A DNA stretch of 64,000 bases from JAJPHF01 sp035293805 (lineage in GTDB: Bacteria > Chloroflexota > UBA6077 > JAJPHF01), in contig DATGMD010000013.1 in NCBI GenBank assembly GCA_035293805.1, positions 1 to 64,000 on the forward strand, in the 5' to 3' direction. The notes beneath the pieces were generated by a model. It saw only the letters and a list, made by a program, of their open reading frames with translations, was not told the origin of the DNA and searched no databases. This document shows, one piece after another, positions 40,912 to 49,551 of this stretch (the stretch's first letter is position 1; the number at the start of each line of letters is the position of its first letter). The position numbers were made by a program, and so were the translations under genes.

Positions 40912-42021
40912 ATGATCCACCACGAGATCGCGGACATGATGCAGGGCGTGCAGAACATGGTCGAGGCGGCCGACATCCGCCCCGGCGACCAGGTGCTGCT
41001 CCTGGGCGACCGTCGCAGCGACCCCCAGACGATCGAGGCGCTGGCGGCGGGGCTGACGGCGATGGGCGCCCACATCTCGACGCTCATCACCGAGCCGATC
41101 GCCCGCTACGGCGAGGTGCCGCCCCAAGTGTTCCCCGCCATGCACGCCTCCGACGTAGCCATCTGGGTGTGGCCCGTGTTCCTCACCTTCACGCCCGCCC
41201 ACCGGGCGATGGGCCGCAAGCGCGAGGAGAGCGGCACGCAGCTCCACGAGGAGCGCATGAAGCCCTACTTCGTCTACTTCGAGGGCACGCCAGGGCTGCT
41301 GGCGCGCGACTACGCGAAGTTCCCGAACCCGGTCCTGTGGAAGCTGGCCGAGAAGGTGCGCGCGGTCGTCGGCGCGGGCCGCGAGGTCCACGTCGAGGAC
41401 GACCTGGGCACCAACCTGACGGCTACCTACGACGGCAACCGCCTGTACGGCATGCAGTTCCGCGCCGGCGACCCACCGGGCCGCTGCCACTTCCCGTGGG
41501 GCCGCTGCGGCGTGTACAACGGCGACGGCCAGGCCAACGGCGTCGTGTATCTCAGCGCCATCCAGGGCATCCCCGGCCAGTTGCCGACCCCCATGCGCTG
41601 GAAGGTGGAAGACAGCATCGTCACCGAGGTGGAGGGCGGCGAGGCGGCCGAGGAGTGCCGCCGGCTGTTCCAGGAGGTACCCGGCTCCAACCGCCTGATC
41701 GAGATCATGTTCGGCTACCACCCGAAGGCGTCCATCGCCCACGGCATGGCCGACCCGATGCACTGGGAGCTGATCAGCAAGATGCCCTGGGCGGGCCTCG
41801 GCACCGACCGCAAGCACCCGGACTTCCGCCACGTCGACGGCTCCATCCTGAACGGGCGCCTGTACATCGACGGCCGGATCATTGTCCACGAGGGCGGCAT
41901 GCTCGACCGCTCGCTGCTGCACGACCCCGAGGTGCTGGAGGTCGCGTCGCGCTACGGCGACCCCTACGAGGTGCTGGCGCCGGTGTCGCACGCCGCCCAC
42001 GGGTCGAACACGCTATGGTAA
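40912..42021 (+). CDS. M29 aminopeptidase/NicX (2,5-dihydroxypyridine dioxygenase)-like protein
   Basis: The 369-residue protein belongs to the fold shared by M29 aminopeptidases and NicX, the mononuclear-iron enzyme that opens 2,5-dihydroxypyridine in nicotinate breakdown. Candidate metal residues are His270 (FGYHPKA) and a His-x-Asp pair at 307-309 (RHVDGS); both families use an H-x-D near the C terminus. With a flavin reductase coupled to it and no peptidase context, a ring-opening dioxygenase seems more likely than a peptidase, but the ligand set must be checked by structure alignment. GAGGAGGGCCC precedes ATG 40912. Confidence 0.82.
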   Translation: MIHHEIADMMQGVQNMVEAADIRPGDQVLLLGDRRSDPQTIEALAAGLTAMGAHISTLITEPIARYGEVPPQVFPAMHASDVAIWVWPVFLTFTPAHRAMGRKREESGTQLHEERMKPYFVYFEGTPGLLARDYAKFPNPVLWKLAEKVRAVVGAGREVHVEDDLGTNLTATYDGNRLYGMQFRAGDPPGRCHFPWGRCGVYNGDGQANGVVYLSAIQGIPGQLPTPMRWKVEDSIVTEVEGGEAAEECRRLFQEVPGSNRLIEIMFGYHPKASIAHGMADPMHWELISKMPWAGLGTDRKHPDFRHVDGSILNGRLYIDGRIIVHEGGMLDRSLLHDPEVLEVASRYGDPYEVLAPVSHAAHGSNTLW

Positions 42022-42557
42022 GCGAGTCGCGCGTCGTCCCCGACCCGCTGGACCTCCAGAACGCCCTGGAGTGGCTGCCGGCCCCGCTGCTGCTGGTCAC
42101 GGCCGCGCTCGGCGAGCAGCAGAACGTGCAGGTCGCCATCCGCGGCATGCAGCTCAACGAGCACGGCCCGCCGTCGCTGGTGATCGGCGTCGGGCCGAAG
42201 AACTTCACCTACACGCTGATCGCCGAGTCGGGCGAGTTCGGCGTCAACATCCCGTCCACGCGGCTCGCGCACGTCGTGGACCGCGCCCGCGATCTCGCCA
42301 AGGCGCGCGTCCACGGCGACGCGGTGGACAAGTTCGCGGCGCTCGGCGTGCGGCCGCGGCCGGCCGGCATCATCCGCGCGCCGCTCGTCGAGGACTGCGC
42401 GGCGAGCTTCGAGTGCCGCGTCGACCGCATCGTCGACGTGGCAGCCGACCACGCCCTGATCGTCGGCACCATCCTGCGCCTGGAGCGTCACCCGGAGCTG
42501 CGGCCGCTCGTCCGCTACCACCGCACGTCGTTCCCGCTCGCGGAGGCCGTCGACTAG
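42015..42557 (+). CDS. Flavin reductase-like protein, coupled to the NicX-like gene
   Basis: The 180-residue protein starts at ATG 42015, overlapping the last two codons and stop of the previous gene, so translation is coupled. It follows the flavin reductase-like fold: LEWLPAPLLLVTAALGEQQNVQVAIRGMQL, SLVIGVGPKNFTYTLIAESGEFGVNIP and APLVEDCAASFECRVDRI. It is a paralog of the protein at 5818-6357. It may feed FMNH2 to the LLM monooxygenases further along, or modify a ring-cleavage product. Confidence 0.9.
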   Translation: MVSESRVVPDPLDLQNALEWLPAPLLLVTAALGEQQNVQVAIRGMQLNEHGPPSLVIGVGPKNFTYTLIAESGEFGVNIPSTRLAHVVDRARDLAKARVHGDAVDKFAALGVRPRPAGIIRAPLVEDCAASFECRVDRIVDVAADHALIVGTILRLERHPELRPLVRYHRTSFPLAEAVD

Positions 42558-42589
42558 CGCGCCGGCCCGGCCGCGCCGAGGAGGTGGCG

Positions 42590-43651
42590 ATGCGCACCCA
42601 GCGATGTCGCGTGGTGGCCTGCCTGAGCGTCCTCTGGGTCGCCGCCTGCACCGCTGCGACGCGGCCCGAGGCCGCCCCGCCCGCAGCGCCCGCGGCGGCC
42701 GCCCCGGCCGCCGCCGCGCCCGCGTCCCCGCCGCCGGCCGAGACGATTCGCGTCACCTTCGCCTCGGACTCGGCAGTCTACGCGCCCCACTTCATCGCCA
42801 TCGAGAAGGGCTACTACCAGGAAGAGGGCATCGAGATGGAGATGATCAGCGCGGGCGGCGGCGCCGGCACGCCCGCGCTCATCTCCGGCGACGTGCAGTA
42901 CAGCACCTCGGCCGCCTCCTCGCTCAGCGCCATGCTCAAGGGCGCGCCCCTCAAGGTCATCTACACCAACGCCGATCGCCCGGGCTACGAGCTGCGCTCC
43001 ACGTCGCCCGACGTGCGGACGCTGGCCGATCTCGTCGGCAAGTCGATCGGCGTCCACTCGCGGGGCGACAGCAACGAGGTCGCGGCGCGGATCGTCCTCC
43101 AGCAGCAGGGCGTCGATCCCAACGCCGTAACGTATACGCCGCTGGGCGGCGGCAGCGCGCGGCTGGTCGCCTTCGAGTCGCGCGCCGTGGCGGCGGTCGT
43201 CCTCAGCACGTCCGATGTGGTCCAGCTCCGCGATGTCTTGTCCAACGGCCACCTTCTCTCGGACATGCGCCGCGAGGTCCAGATGCTCTACACCGGCCTG
43301 GCGACGAGCGACCAGGAGCTGCAGCAGCACCGCGACCGAGCCATGCGCTTCCTGCGGGCTACCGTGAAGGGCCGCGAGTACTACAAGCGCTACCGCGAAG
43401 AGACCCTGCAGATCATGAGCAAGTACAACGGCGACCCCCGCGAGGCGAACGAGGCGGACTACGACGACGTGCTGGCGTCGATGACCGAGGACGGGACGAT
43501 GCCCGTCGAGGCGCAGCGCCGCGATGCCCAGGTCCGCGCCGAGGTGAACGACGTGGACCAGTACCCGCCCGTCGAGCAGATGTACGACTACAGCCTCATC
43601 AAGGAGATCTACCGCGAGCTACAGGCCAGCGGCTGGCAGCCGACCCCATAG
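42590..43651 (+). CDS. ABC substrate-binding lipoprotein, paralog 5 of 6
   Basis: The 353-residue protein has a LWVAAC lipobox and a pure Ala/Pro linker. Signature: IRVTFASDSAVYAPHFIAIEKGYYQEEGIEMEM, ALISGDVQYSTSAASSLSAMLKGAPLKVIYTNADRPGYEL and YRELQASGWQPTP. GAGGAGG precedes ATG 42590. A 233-bp gap with repeat hairpins separates it from the second bicupin. Confidence 0.93.
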   Translation: MRTQRCRVVACLSVLWVAACTAATRPEAAPPAAPAAAAPAAAAPASPPPAETIRVTFASDSAVYAPHFIAIEKGYYQEEGIEMEMISAGGGAGTPALISGDVQYSTSAASSLSAMLKGAPLKVIYTNADRPGYELRSTSPDVRTLADLVGKSIGVHSRGDSNEVAARIVLQQQGVDPNAVTYTPLGGGSARLVAFESRAVAAVVLSTSDVVQLRDVLSNGHLLSDMRREVQMLYTGLATSDQELQQHRDRAMRFLRATVKGREYYKRYREETLQIMSKYNGDPREANEADYDDVLASMTEDGTMPVEAQRRDAQVRAEVNDVDQYPPVEQMYDYSLIKEIYRELQASGWQPTP

Positions 43652-43745
43652 GGCGCAATGCGACCAGCGGCCGCGCCCGCAATGTGAGCGGCAGGCGTCG
43701 GGGATGGGTAGATTTCACGGCGGACCAGCAGTGGCTGTGTCGTAG

Positions 43746-43803
43746 GGGCGGGTTTCATGCCCGCCCGCGGCCTGTGGCGCGGAATACTGCAAGCGCCACT
43801 GGC
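43746..43803. repeat. Two adjacent small hairpin repeats
   Basis: GGGCGGG/CCCGCCC arms (43746-43752, 43760-43766) form one hairpin. The next, TGTGGCGC...GCGCCACTGGC (43773-43803), encloses GGAATACTGC and is repeated at 63833-63863 and, with one arm altered, at 63912-63941. The gap 43652-43884 has no gene. Confidence 0.65.
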
Positions 43804-43884
43804 CGCAGCCCCGGCGCCGGTTAACCGCGTGGCCACACTGCACACCGCCGCAACGGCGGCCGCGACGAGAGGAGGGCCAGGACG

Positions 43885-44910
43885 ATGACGAAGGTGCGCG
43901 AGTTCATCACCCGGTGGGACCGCCCGGCCGACCGCACCTGGGTCGAGCGCGACCGCGAGGCGATCGTCGGCGCCATGCGGGGCAGCGCGCGCGGCACGCC
44001 GAAGTTTCGCCCGTTCGACATGCTGCGCGAGCCGCGCCAGGCGCTGGTGCTCTGGCAGAACGACGACATGCGCATCGGCGTGGAGAGCGTCGTCGGCGCG
44101 GCGCCCGAGTTCCGCCGCAACTGCGACTACGACGAGCTGTTCTTCCAGTTCGCCGGCCACACGACGCTCGAGACCGAGTACGGCGTCTTCGAGATGGGGC
44201 CGGCCGAGCTGCTGCTGGTTCCCGGCGGCATCGCCCACCGCAGCAGCGGCGACGGCGACAGCCTGCGGCTGTTCGCGCGGCTGCGCTACCCCGTCGAGAC
44301 GCTCCTCGGCGTCGACCAGCAGGTGAGCCACACGGAGTTTGACGTAATCCGCACGGGCGGGCCGCGCTGGCCGGGGAACGGCAGCGCTCCCGACACACAT
44401 GATGCCGTGCGCGAGCGCCTGTTGCTCTGGGACGACGCGACCGGCGAGGGCGACCTGATCGAGCGCAACTACGCCTCGCTGGTCGGCGTGGCGACGGAGG
44501 GGCGCGGCATCGCCAAGCTGCGCGCCTTTGACTTCTTCCAGGGCATCACCGGCAAGGGCGGCGCCGGCCCGAAGCTCTACCAGTCGCCGGTCTTCCACGT
44601 CGAGGTCTACAACACCGAGGGCGAGCAGCGCGGCTTCCACCGCGGGCTGGACGACGACGAGCTGTGGCTGCAGTTTCGCGGCGACTCGGCGAACGAGTCC
44701 GAGTTCGGCGTCGAGCACCTGGGCCCCGGCGAGATGAACCACGTGCCGCCCGGCATCGCCCATCGCGTGATCGGCGGCGAGGGCTTCCTGCGCCTGGTCC
44801 TGTACAGCCGCCAGCCCTGGAAGCTCATGGTCGACCCCACCCAACACGCCCACCAGAGCACCTTCGAGTCGCGCGAGCGCGTCCTCCAGGCGGCCGCCTG
44901 GAAAGCCTAG
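43885..44910 (+). CDS. Bicupin protein 2 (dioxygenase-like)
   Basis: The 341-residue paralog of the protein at 35048 shares VREFITRWDRPADRTWVERDREAIVG at the start and YNTEGEQRGFHRGLDDDELWLQFRGDSANESEFG in the second cupin. The second barrel again offers His (FHR), Glu (NESE) and His (IAHRVIGG). Unlike copy 1, the first barrel also has a His in VPGGIAHRSSG. GAGGAGGGCC precedes ATG 43885. It is probably a metal-dependent oxygenase or isomerase of the same pathway with shifted substrate range. Confidence 0.85.
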   Translation: MTKVREFITRWDRPADRTWVERDREAIVGAMRGSARGTPKFRPFDMLREPRQALVLWQNDDMRIGVESVVGAAPEFRRNCDYDELFFQFAGHTTLETEYGVFEMGPAELLLVPGGIAHRSSGDGDSLRLFARLRYPVETLLGVDQQVSHTEFDVIRTGGPRWPGNGSAPDTHDAVRERLLLWDDATGEGDLIERNYASLVGVATEGRGIAKLRAFDFFQGITGKGGAGPKLYQSPVFHVEVYNTEGEQRGFHRGLDDDELWLQFRGDSANESEFGVEHLGPGEMNHVPPGIAHRVIGGEGFLRLVLYSRQPWKLMVDPTQHAHQSTFESRERVLQAAAWKA

Positions 44911-45020
44911 CGTTTGGGTCTGCTGCATCCCGGGCCGGCGGCGCTAATCACGAGCGATAGCGCCGCGAGGCGCTTCCAGATCGTAGTGTTGCGAGCCAGC
45001 GAGAGCCGGGGAGGTGGGCG

Positions 45021-45989
45021 ATGTTGGCAACCTGGGCGAGGACCGCGGCGACCGCGACCCTGGTAGTCCTGCTCCTGACGTTGTGGCGCGGGCCGGCGCT
45101 ACCCGCGAGCGGCGCCCCGGGCGGGCAGCTGCCCTCCGCGCCGTCGCACGGCTTCTTCTTCACCGGCGAGTGGCCCTACTCGATGTACGTCGAGTACGAG
45201 AAGCCGGCGCGCCCGACGCATACCGTGCCCGTCATCATGGTCCACGGGTCGAACCAGACCGGCGCCGAGTACTGGATGACGCCGGACGGCCGCCTGGGCT
45301 GGGCGCCCTATTTCCTCGACAAGGGTTGGGAGGTCTACACGGTGGACTGGCCCGGCCAGGGCCGCTCGCCCACGCCGCCGGACTTCGCCACGATGCCCTA
45401 CGACGTGCTCATCGACAACCTGGTCGAGCTGCTCCAGCGCGTGGGGCCGGCCGTGATGATCACCCACAGCATGTCCGGCACCGCCGGCTGGCCGGTCGCC
45501 GAGCGGGCCGGCGACAAGCTCGCGGCGCTCATCGCCATCGCGCCCGGGCCTCCCGCGAATATGCAGCCCGAATCGTCCACGCTCGCGCAACCCGAGGACG
45601 GCCCGCAACGCTGCTCGGGCGCCTGCCTGTGGGACTTCTACGCCGTCTCCGACCTGTTCCCCAAAGAAGCCTTCGGAGAGTGGGAGAAAAGCTCCGTCTC
45701 CACTAGCGCGCGGATGGTCAATCAGCGGCAGAACTACCAGGGCACGGGCCCGCACGTCTCCGGGCCGGAGATCCTGGCCAACATCCCCGCCATCGTCGTG
45801 ACGGGCGACATGGACCCGCGCCACTCGCGGGAAGCCGATGCCGCCACGGCGCACTGGTTCGGCAAGGAGCACGTCTGGCTGCCCGATCGTGGGCTACCCG
45901 GCCACGGGCACCAGATGATGATCGAGCACGGCAACCTCCAGGTGGCGGACGTGCTCCTCGACTGGCTAAGTCGAACGGGCATCGAGTAG
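45021..45989 (+). CDS. Secreted alpha/beta hydrolase
   Basis: The 322-residue protein has a signal peptide (ATATLVVLLLTLWRGPALPASG). The mature enzyme has MVHGSNQTGAEYW (oxyanion hole), VDWPGQGRS, the nucleophile elbow ITHSMSGTAGW with Ser near 154, and LPGHGHQMMIEHGN with the catalytic His near 300. It acts outside the cytoplasm and could release a small ester for capture by the binding lipoprotein encoded next (53 bp later). GGGGAGGTGG precedes ATG 45021. Confidence 0.9.
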   Translation: MLATWARTAATATLVVLLLTLWRGPALPASGAPGGQLPSAPSHGFFFTGEWPYSMYVEYEKPARPTHTVPVIMVHGSNQTGAEYWMTPDGRLGWAPYFLDKGWEVYTVDWPGQGRSPTPPDFATMPYDVLIDNLVELLQRVGPAVMITHSMSGTAGWPVAERAGDKLAALIAIAPGPPANMQPESSTLAQPEDGPQRCSGACLWDFYAVSDLFPKEAFGEWEKSSVSTSARMVNQRQNYQGTGPHVSGPEILANIPAIVVTGDMDPRHSREADAATAHWFGKEHVWLPDRGLPGHGHQMMIEHGNLQVADVLLDWLSRTGIE

Positions 45990-46042
45990 GCCCACGCGTC
46001 ACCGCGGGCTCGGTCGCCGGCCGCGCGCGAGGAGGCCGCCTT

Positions 46043-47125
46043 ATGCTTAGCGCATTTCGCGTCGCAAGCAGCGTGATGGTGGTCACGCTGGCGCTCGCCG
46101 CCTGCACCCCGGCGCCGCCCGCCCCGGCAGCCGCGCCGGCCGTGGCCGAGGCCCAGCCGCCGGCCGAGCGGGCAGTCCCAGCGGCGGCCCAGCCCACCGC
46201 GCCGCCGTCGCTCCGGAAGATCAGGGTGGACTACGCCTCCTACAGCGCCGTCTACGCGCCCCACTTCATCGCCGCCGACAAAGGCTACTACGCGGAGGAG
46301 GGGCTGGAGATGGAGATGGTCGAGGCGCCCGGCACCACGGGCATCGCCGCCGTGCTCGCCGGCGAGACGCAGTTCACCACCTCGGCCTCGTCGTCGCTGA
46401 GCGCCATCCTCAGCGGCTCGCCAATGAAGATCATCTACACGAACGCCGATCGGCCGGGCTACGAGCTGTGGTCGAGCGGGCCGGAGATTCGGGCGCTGCC
46501 CGACGTGAGCGGCAAGTCGGTGGGCATCGCCGGCCGCGGCGACACGATGGAGATTTCCACCCGCCTGCTGCTGGCCCAGCACGGGCTCGACCCGGACGGC
46601 GTGACCTTCGCCGCGCTGGGCTTTGGCAGCGGGCGGCTGGCCGCCGTGGAGTCGGGCGCGGTCGCCGCGGCGATCCTCGGCATCGCCGACGTGGAGCGCC
46701 TCCGACAGGACGGGCCGAAGGGCGTGCGCCTGGCCGACGCCGCCCGCGAAGTGAAGATGCTCTACACCGGCGTCGCCACCGGCGACAAGCTCATCGCCGA
46801 CGACGCGCCGCTCGTCCGGGCCTTTCTGCGCGCCACCGTCAAGGGCCGCGAGTACGCCAAACGCTACAAGGATGAGACGCTGGAGATCCTGGGCAAGTAC
46901 AACGGCTTGCCGCGCGACGTGAACGAGCCGGACTACGACAGCACGCTGACCACGATGACCGAGGACGGCACGCTGGCGCCCGACGTGCAAGCGGCCGACG
47001 CGCGCGTCCGCGCGGAGCTGATCGGCGTACCCGCCGACCGCCCCACGAGCGAGATGTACGACTACCGCTTCGTGAAGGACGCCTATGCCGAGCTGCAGCA
47101 GCGCGGCTGGCAGCCCGCGCGATAG
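46043..47125 (+). CDS. ABC substrate-binding lipoprotein, paralog 6 of 6
   Basis: The 360-residue protein has an LALAAC lipobox. It is the most divergent of the array: IRVDYASYSAVYAPHFIAADKGYYAEEGLEMEM is conserved, but the ligand region reads GTTGIAAVLAGETQFTTSASSSLSAILSGSPMKIIYTNADR, and the end is YAELQQRGWQPAR. CGAGGAGGCC precedes ATG 46043. It lies between two alpha/beta hydrolase genes. Confidence 0.92.
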   Translation: MLSAFRVASSVMVVTLALAACTPAPPAPAAAPAVAEAQPPAERAVPAAAQPTAPPSLRKIRVDYASYSAVYAPHFIAADKGYYAEEGLEMEMVEAPGTTGIAAVLAGETQFTTSASSSLSAILSGSPMKIIYTNADRPGYELWSSGPEIRALPDVSGKSVGIAGRGDTMEISTRLLLAQHGLDPDGVTFAALGFGSGRLAAVESGAVAAAILGIADVERLRQDGPKGVRLADAAREVKMLYTGVATGDKLIADDAPLVRAFLRATVKGREYAKRYKDETLEILGKYNGLPRDVNEPDYDSTLTTMTEDGTLAPDVQAADARVRAELIGVPADRPTSEMYDYRFVKDAYAELQQRGWQPAR

Positions 47126-47165
47126 CCCGCGCAGGACACCGCGATCACGGAAGGAGCTGAGGGGC

Positions 47166-48080
47166 ATGACCGAAGCGACGACGGCGCCGCCACCGGACGG
47201 CCTGGACAAGGGCAAGCTGAAGTTCCTCGACGTCGACGGCATTCGCACGCGCTACTACGAGGACGGCGCCGGCGAGCCGCTGGTGCTGCTGCACGGCGGC
47301 CAGTTCGGCTCGGGCTACTCGCTCGACGCCTGGAGCCTCGTGCTGCCCGCACTGGCGCGCGACTTCCACGTCTACGCGCTCGACAAGCTGGGCCAGGGCC
47401 AGACCGGCAACCCCAAGGGCGACGACTACACCTTCGACGCCCTGCTGGCCCACACCTACGGCTGGCTGCAAGCGCTCGGCATCCGCGGCGCCCACCTCGT
47501 CGGCCACTCGCGCGGCGGCCTGCTCATCACGCGCCTGGCGCAGGAGCACCCCGCGGTGGCGAAGTCGCTCGTCATCGTGGACAGCAACACCCTCGCGCCC
47601 GACGACCCCGCGTTCCCCGCGGGCGAGTTCTACGCCGAGATCGCCCGACGCACGCCGCCCGGCCCCGCGACGCGCGCCACCGTCCGGCTGGAGCCCGAGG
47701 CGCAGGCGTTCTCGCCCGCCCACATCACCGACGACTTCACCGACCGCCTGCTGGAGAATGCGCTGCTGCCCGTGCGCCAGGAGTCCGACGAGCGCATGAA
47801 GGCGCTGGCCACGACGACGTGGCTCCCGTCGATGGGCCGGGCGAAGGCCGAGGCGCTGCGGCAGATCGAGGCCCACGGCATGCCCGTCCCCACGCTCGTC
47901 ATCTGGGGCCTCAACGACGTGTCCGCGCCGCTGCGCATCCACGGCCTGCCCCTCATCGACCTCATCGCCGCGAAGACGCCCCGCACCGTCGCCGTCCTCG
48001 TCAACCAGACGGGCCACTACGTCATGCGCGAGCAGCCCGACGCCTTCGTGCGCGCGCTGCGCGCCTTCTGCCTGGGCTGA
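47166..48080 (+). CDS. Alpha/beta hydrolase (meta-cleavage-product hydrolase-like)
   Basis: The 304-residue protein has VLLHGGQFGSGYSLDAW (oxyanion region), LDKLGQGQT, VGHSRGGLL with Ser near 117, a Glu/Asp in VIWGLNDVSAP, and VNQTGHYVMREQPDAF with the catalytic His near 280. The size and cap resemble C-C bond hydrolases of aromatic meta-cleavage pathways (MhpC/BphD type) as well as haloperoxidase-like esterases. No signal peptide. GGAAGGAGCTGAGG precedes ATG 47166. Its stop overlaps the start of a dispersed repeat. Confidence 0.9.
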   Translation: MTEATTAPPPDGLDKGKLKFLDVDGIRTRYYEDGAGEPLVLLHGGQFGSGYSLDAWSLVLPALARDFHVYALDKLGQGQTGNPKGDDYTFDALLAHTYGWLQALGIRGAHLVGHSRGGLLITRLAQEHPAVAKSLVIVDSNTLAPDDPAFPAGEFYAEIARRTPPGPATRATVRLEPEAQAFSPAHITDDFTDRLLENALLPVRQESDERMKALATTTWLPSMGRAKAEALRQIEAHGMPVPTLVIWGLNDVSAPLRIHGLPLIDLIAAKTPRTVAVLVNQTGHYVMREQPDAFVRALRAFCLG

Positions 48081-48190
48081 TACCGAAGCCGGCGCTGGCG
48101 TTCCCTTACTCCCTCTCCCCCTGGGAGAGGGCTGGGGTGAGGGCGTGCGGTACTCCCTCTCCCCCTGGGAGAGGGTTGGGGTGAGGGCGC
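48079..48190. repeat. Dispersed palindromic repeat, CCCTCTCCC/GGGAGAGGG family, copy 2
   Basis: Begins GATACCGAAGCCGGCGCTGG, then two tandem ACTCCCTCTCCCCCTGGGAGAGGG hairpins, each followed by a GGGGTGAGGGCG segment. Related to 12653-12754 and 59480-59625. It starts inside the stop codon of the hydrolase gene and may serve as its terminator. Confidence 0.75.
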
Positions 48191-48346
48191 GCCCCGGTAG
48201 CCCAACCGCCCGCCTGGATCTGGTACGACCCGCCACCATCCGGGGAGACGACGTTGACAGCGCCGCCGCCCGGGGCCTACGATACCCCCCAGTCAGGGCC
48301 GCCGCGCGGCGCCCGAGCCACGACGACACGGGGGACCGATAGCGTG

Positions 48347-49453
48347 ATGCGCTCGCTGGCGTCGCTCTTGACCGCGCTCCTGCTCGCAGCCTGCGGGGCG
48401 CCAGCGGCGCCGAGCGGGAGTCAGGGACCAGGCAGCGGGCGCCAGGCAGCCCCAAACGCCCAGGCCGCCGGGGCCAGCGCCACCACCGCGGCAGCGCGGG
48501 CGCTGCCAGACGGCATCAGCGCGCTCGTGGACGCGGCGCGGCGCGAGGGCCGCGTGGTCACCTACGGCGTCACCTCGACGCCCGCCGACGAAGACGCCAT
48601 GCGGCGCGCCTTCCGCGACTTCTACGGCTTCGACCTGGAGCTGAGCTTCGAGAGCGGCCTGCACCCTCAGAAGGTCGCCGAGCTGCTGGCCGCCGCTCGC
48701 TCGGGCGTGCGCTCCGGCATCGACCTCTTCTGGTCGAGCGAGCTGATCCTGAACGACCTCGACCACGGCGGCCTGCTGCAAGACGGCACGTGGCTAGAGC
48801 CGCTGGGCCTGTCGTCCGAGAACCTCATGATGCACGGCAAGGGCGCGCGCGTCCACGACAGCTTCCTCGTCAACGTCCTGTACAACACGCAGCAGGTGTC
48901 CGCCACCGACGCGCCCCACCGCTACCAGGACCTCCTGCAGCCGCGCTGGCAGGGCGCCATCGTCGCGCCCCGCACGCCCTCGCAGATGGTCTTCCTGACG
49001 TTCCTCTACGGCGAGGACGCCGTCACCGAGCTGGCGCAGGGGCTCGTGCGCCAGCGCATCGCCTTCGTGCCGACCTACCCCGACGCGACCGGCCGCGTCG
49101 CCTCCGGCGAGTACCTGCTCGGCATGGGCCAGAACGCCGAGCGCGAGGCGCGCCGCGGCGCCCCGCTTGCCGACGCGCCGCTGGACGTGGCGATCGTCGT
49201 GCCCTGGGCGGTCAGCCTCATGACCGACGCCGAGCACCCGGCCGCCGCCACGCTCCTGGCCTACTTCCTGACCCAGCCGGAGGGACAGCGGGCGATCGAC
49301 CAGACCTGGGCCAACTCGCTCGCCTCCTCGCCCGACACGTCGGCCTGGCGCGTGGCGCAGGGCAAGCAGCTCGTCCAGCCCACGCTCGACTGGCTGGAGC
49401 GCGACGAGGCGCGCTTGCGCGCGAAGTACGCGGACATCCTAGGGATTCGTTAG
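48347..49453 (+). CDS. Extracellular solute-binding lipoprotein, family 1 (iron/Fbp type)
   Basis: The 368-residue protein has an ALLLAAC lipobox and a Gly/Ala/Ser linker. The mature part reads ALVDAARREGRVVTYG, then FRDFYGFDLELSF, VNVLYNTQQV and DLLQPRWQGAIVAP, the standard marks of Fe3+-type binding proteins. It is a different family from the six paralogs and is related in type to 4473-5633. No permease or ATPase is adjacent. ATG 48347 is the natural start of the signal peptide. Confidence 0.92.
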   Translation: MRSLASLLTALLLAACGAPAAPSGSQGPGSGRQAAPNAQAAGASATTAAARALPDGISALVDAARREGRVVTYGVTSTPADEDAMRRAFRDFYGFDLELSFESGLHPQKVAELLAAARSGVRSGIDLFWSSELILNDLDHGGLLQDGTWLEPLGLSSENLMMHGKGARVHDSFLVNVLYNTQQVSATDAPHRYQDLLQPRWQGAIVAPRTPSQMVFLTFLYGEDAVTELAQGLVRQRIAFVPTYPDATGRVASGEYLLGMGQNAEREARRGAPLADAPLDVAIVVPWAVSLMTDAEHPAAATLLAYFLTQPEGQRAIDQTWANSLASSPDTSAWRVAQGKQLVQPTLDWLERDEARLRAKYADILGIR

Positions 49454-49533
49454 GGGGTAGCGGGTAGGGGATCGGGGTTAGGGCGAGCGGCGAGACCCGC
49501 GTCCCCAACCCCTACCCCCTACCCCCTAGCCCC
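49451..49533. repeat. Inverted repeat of telomere-like GGGGTA tracts
   Basis: The left arm (49451-49483) is made of TAGGGGGTAGCGGGTAGGGG-type sequence and the right arm (49503-49533) is largely its complement. It begins at the stop codon of the binding-protein gene and ends just before the LLM gene's ribosome binding site. It can form a long hairpin, and the G-rich arm alone a quadruplex. Confidence 0.6.
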
Positions 49534-49551
49534 TGCAGCGGGGAGGGCGCG

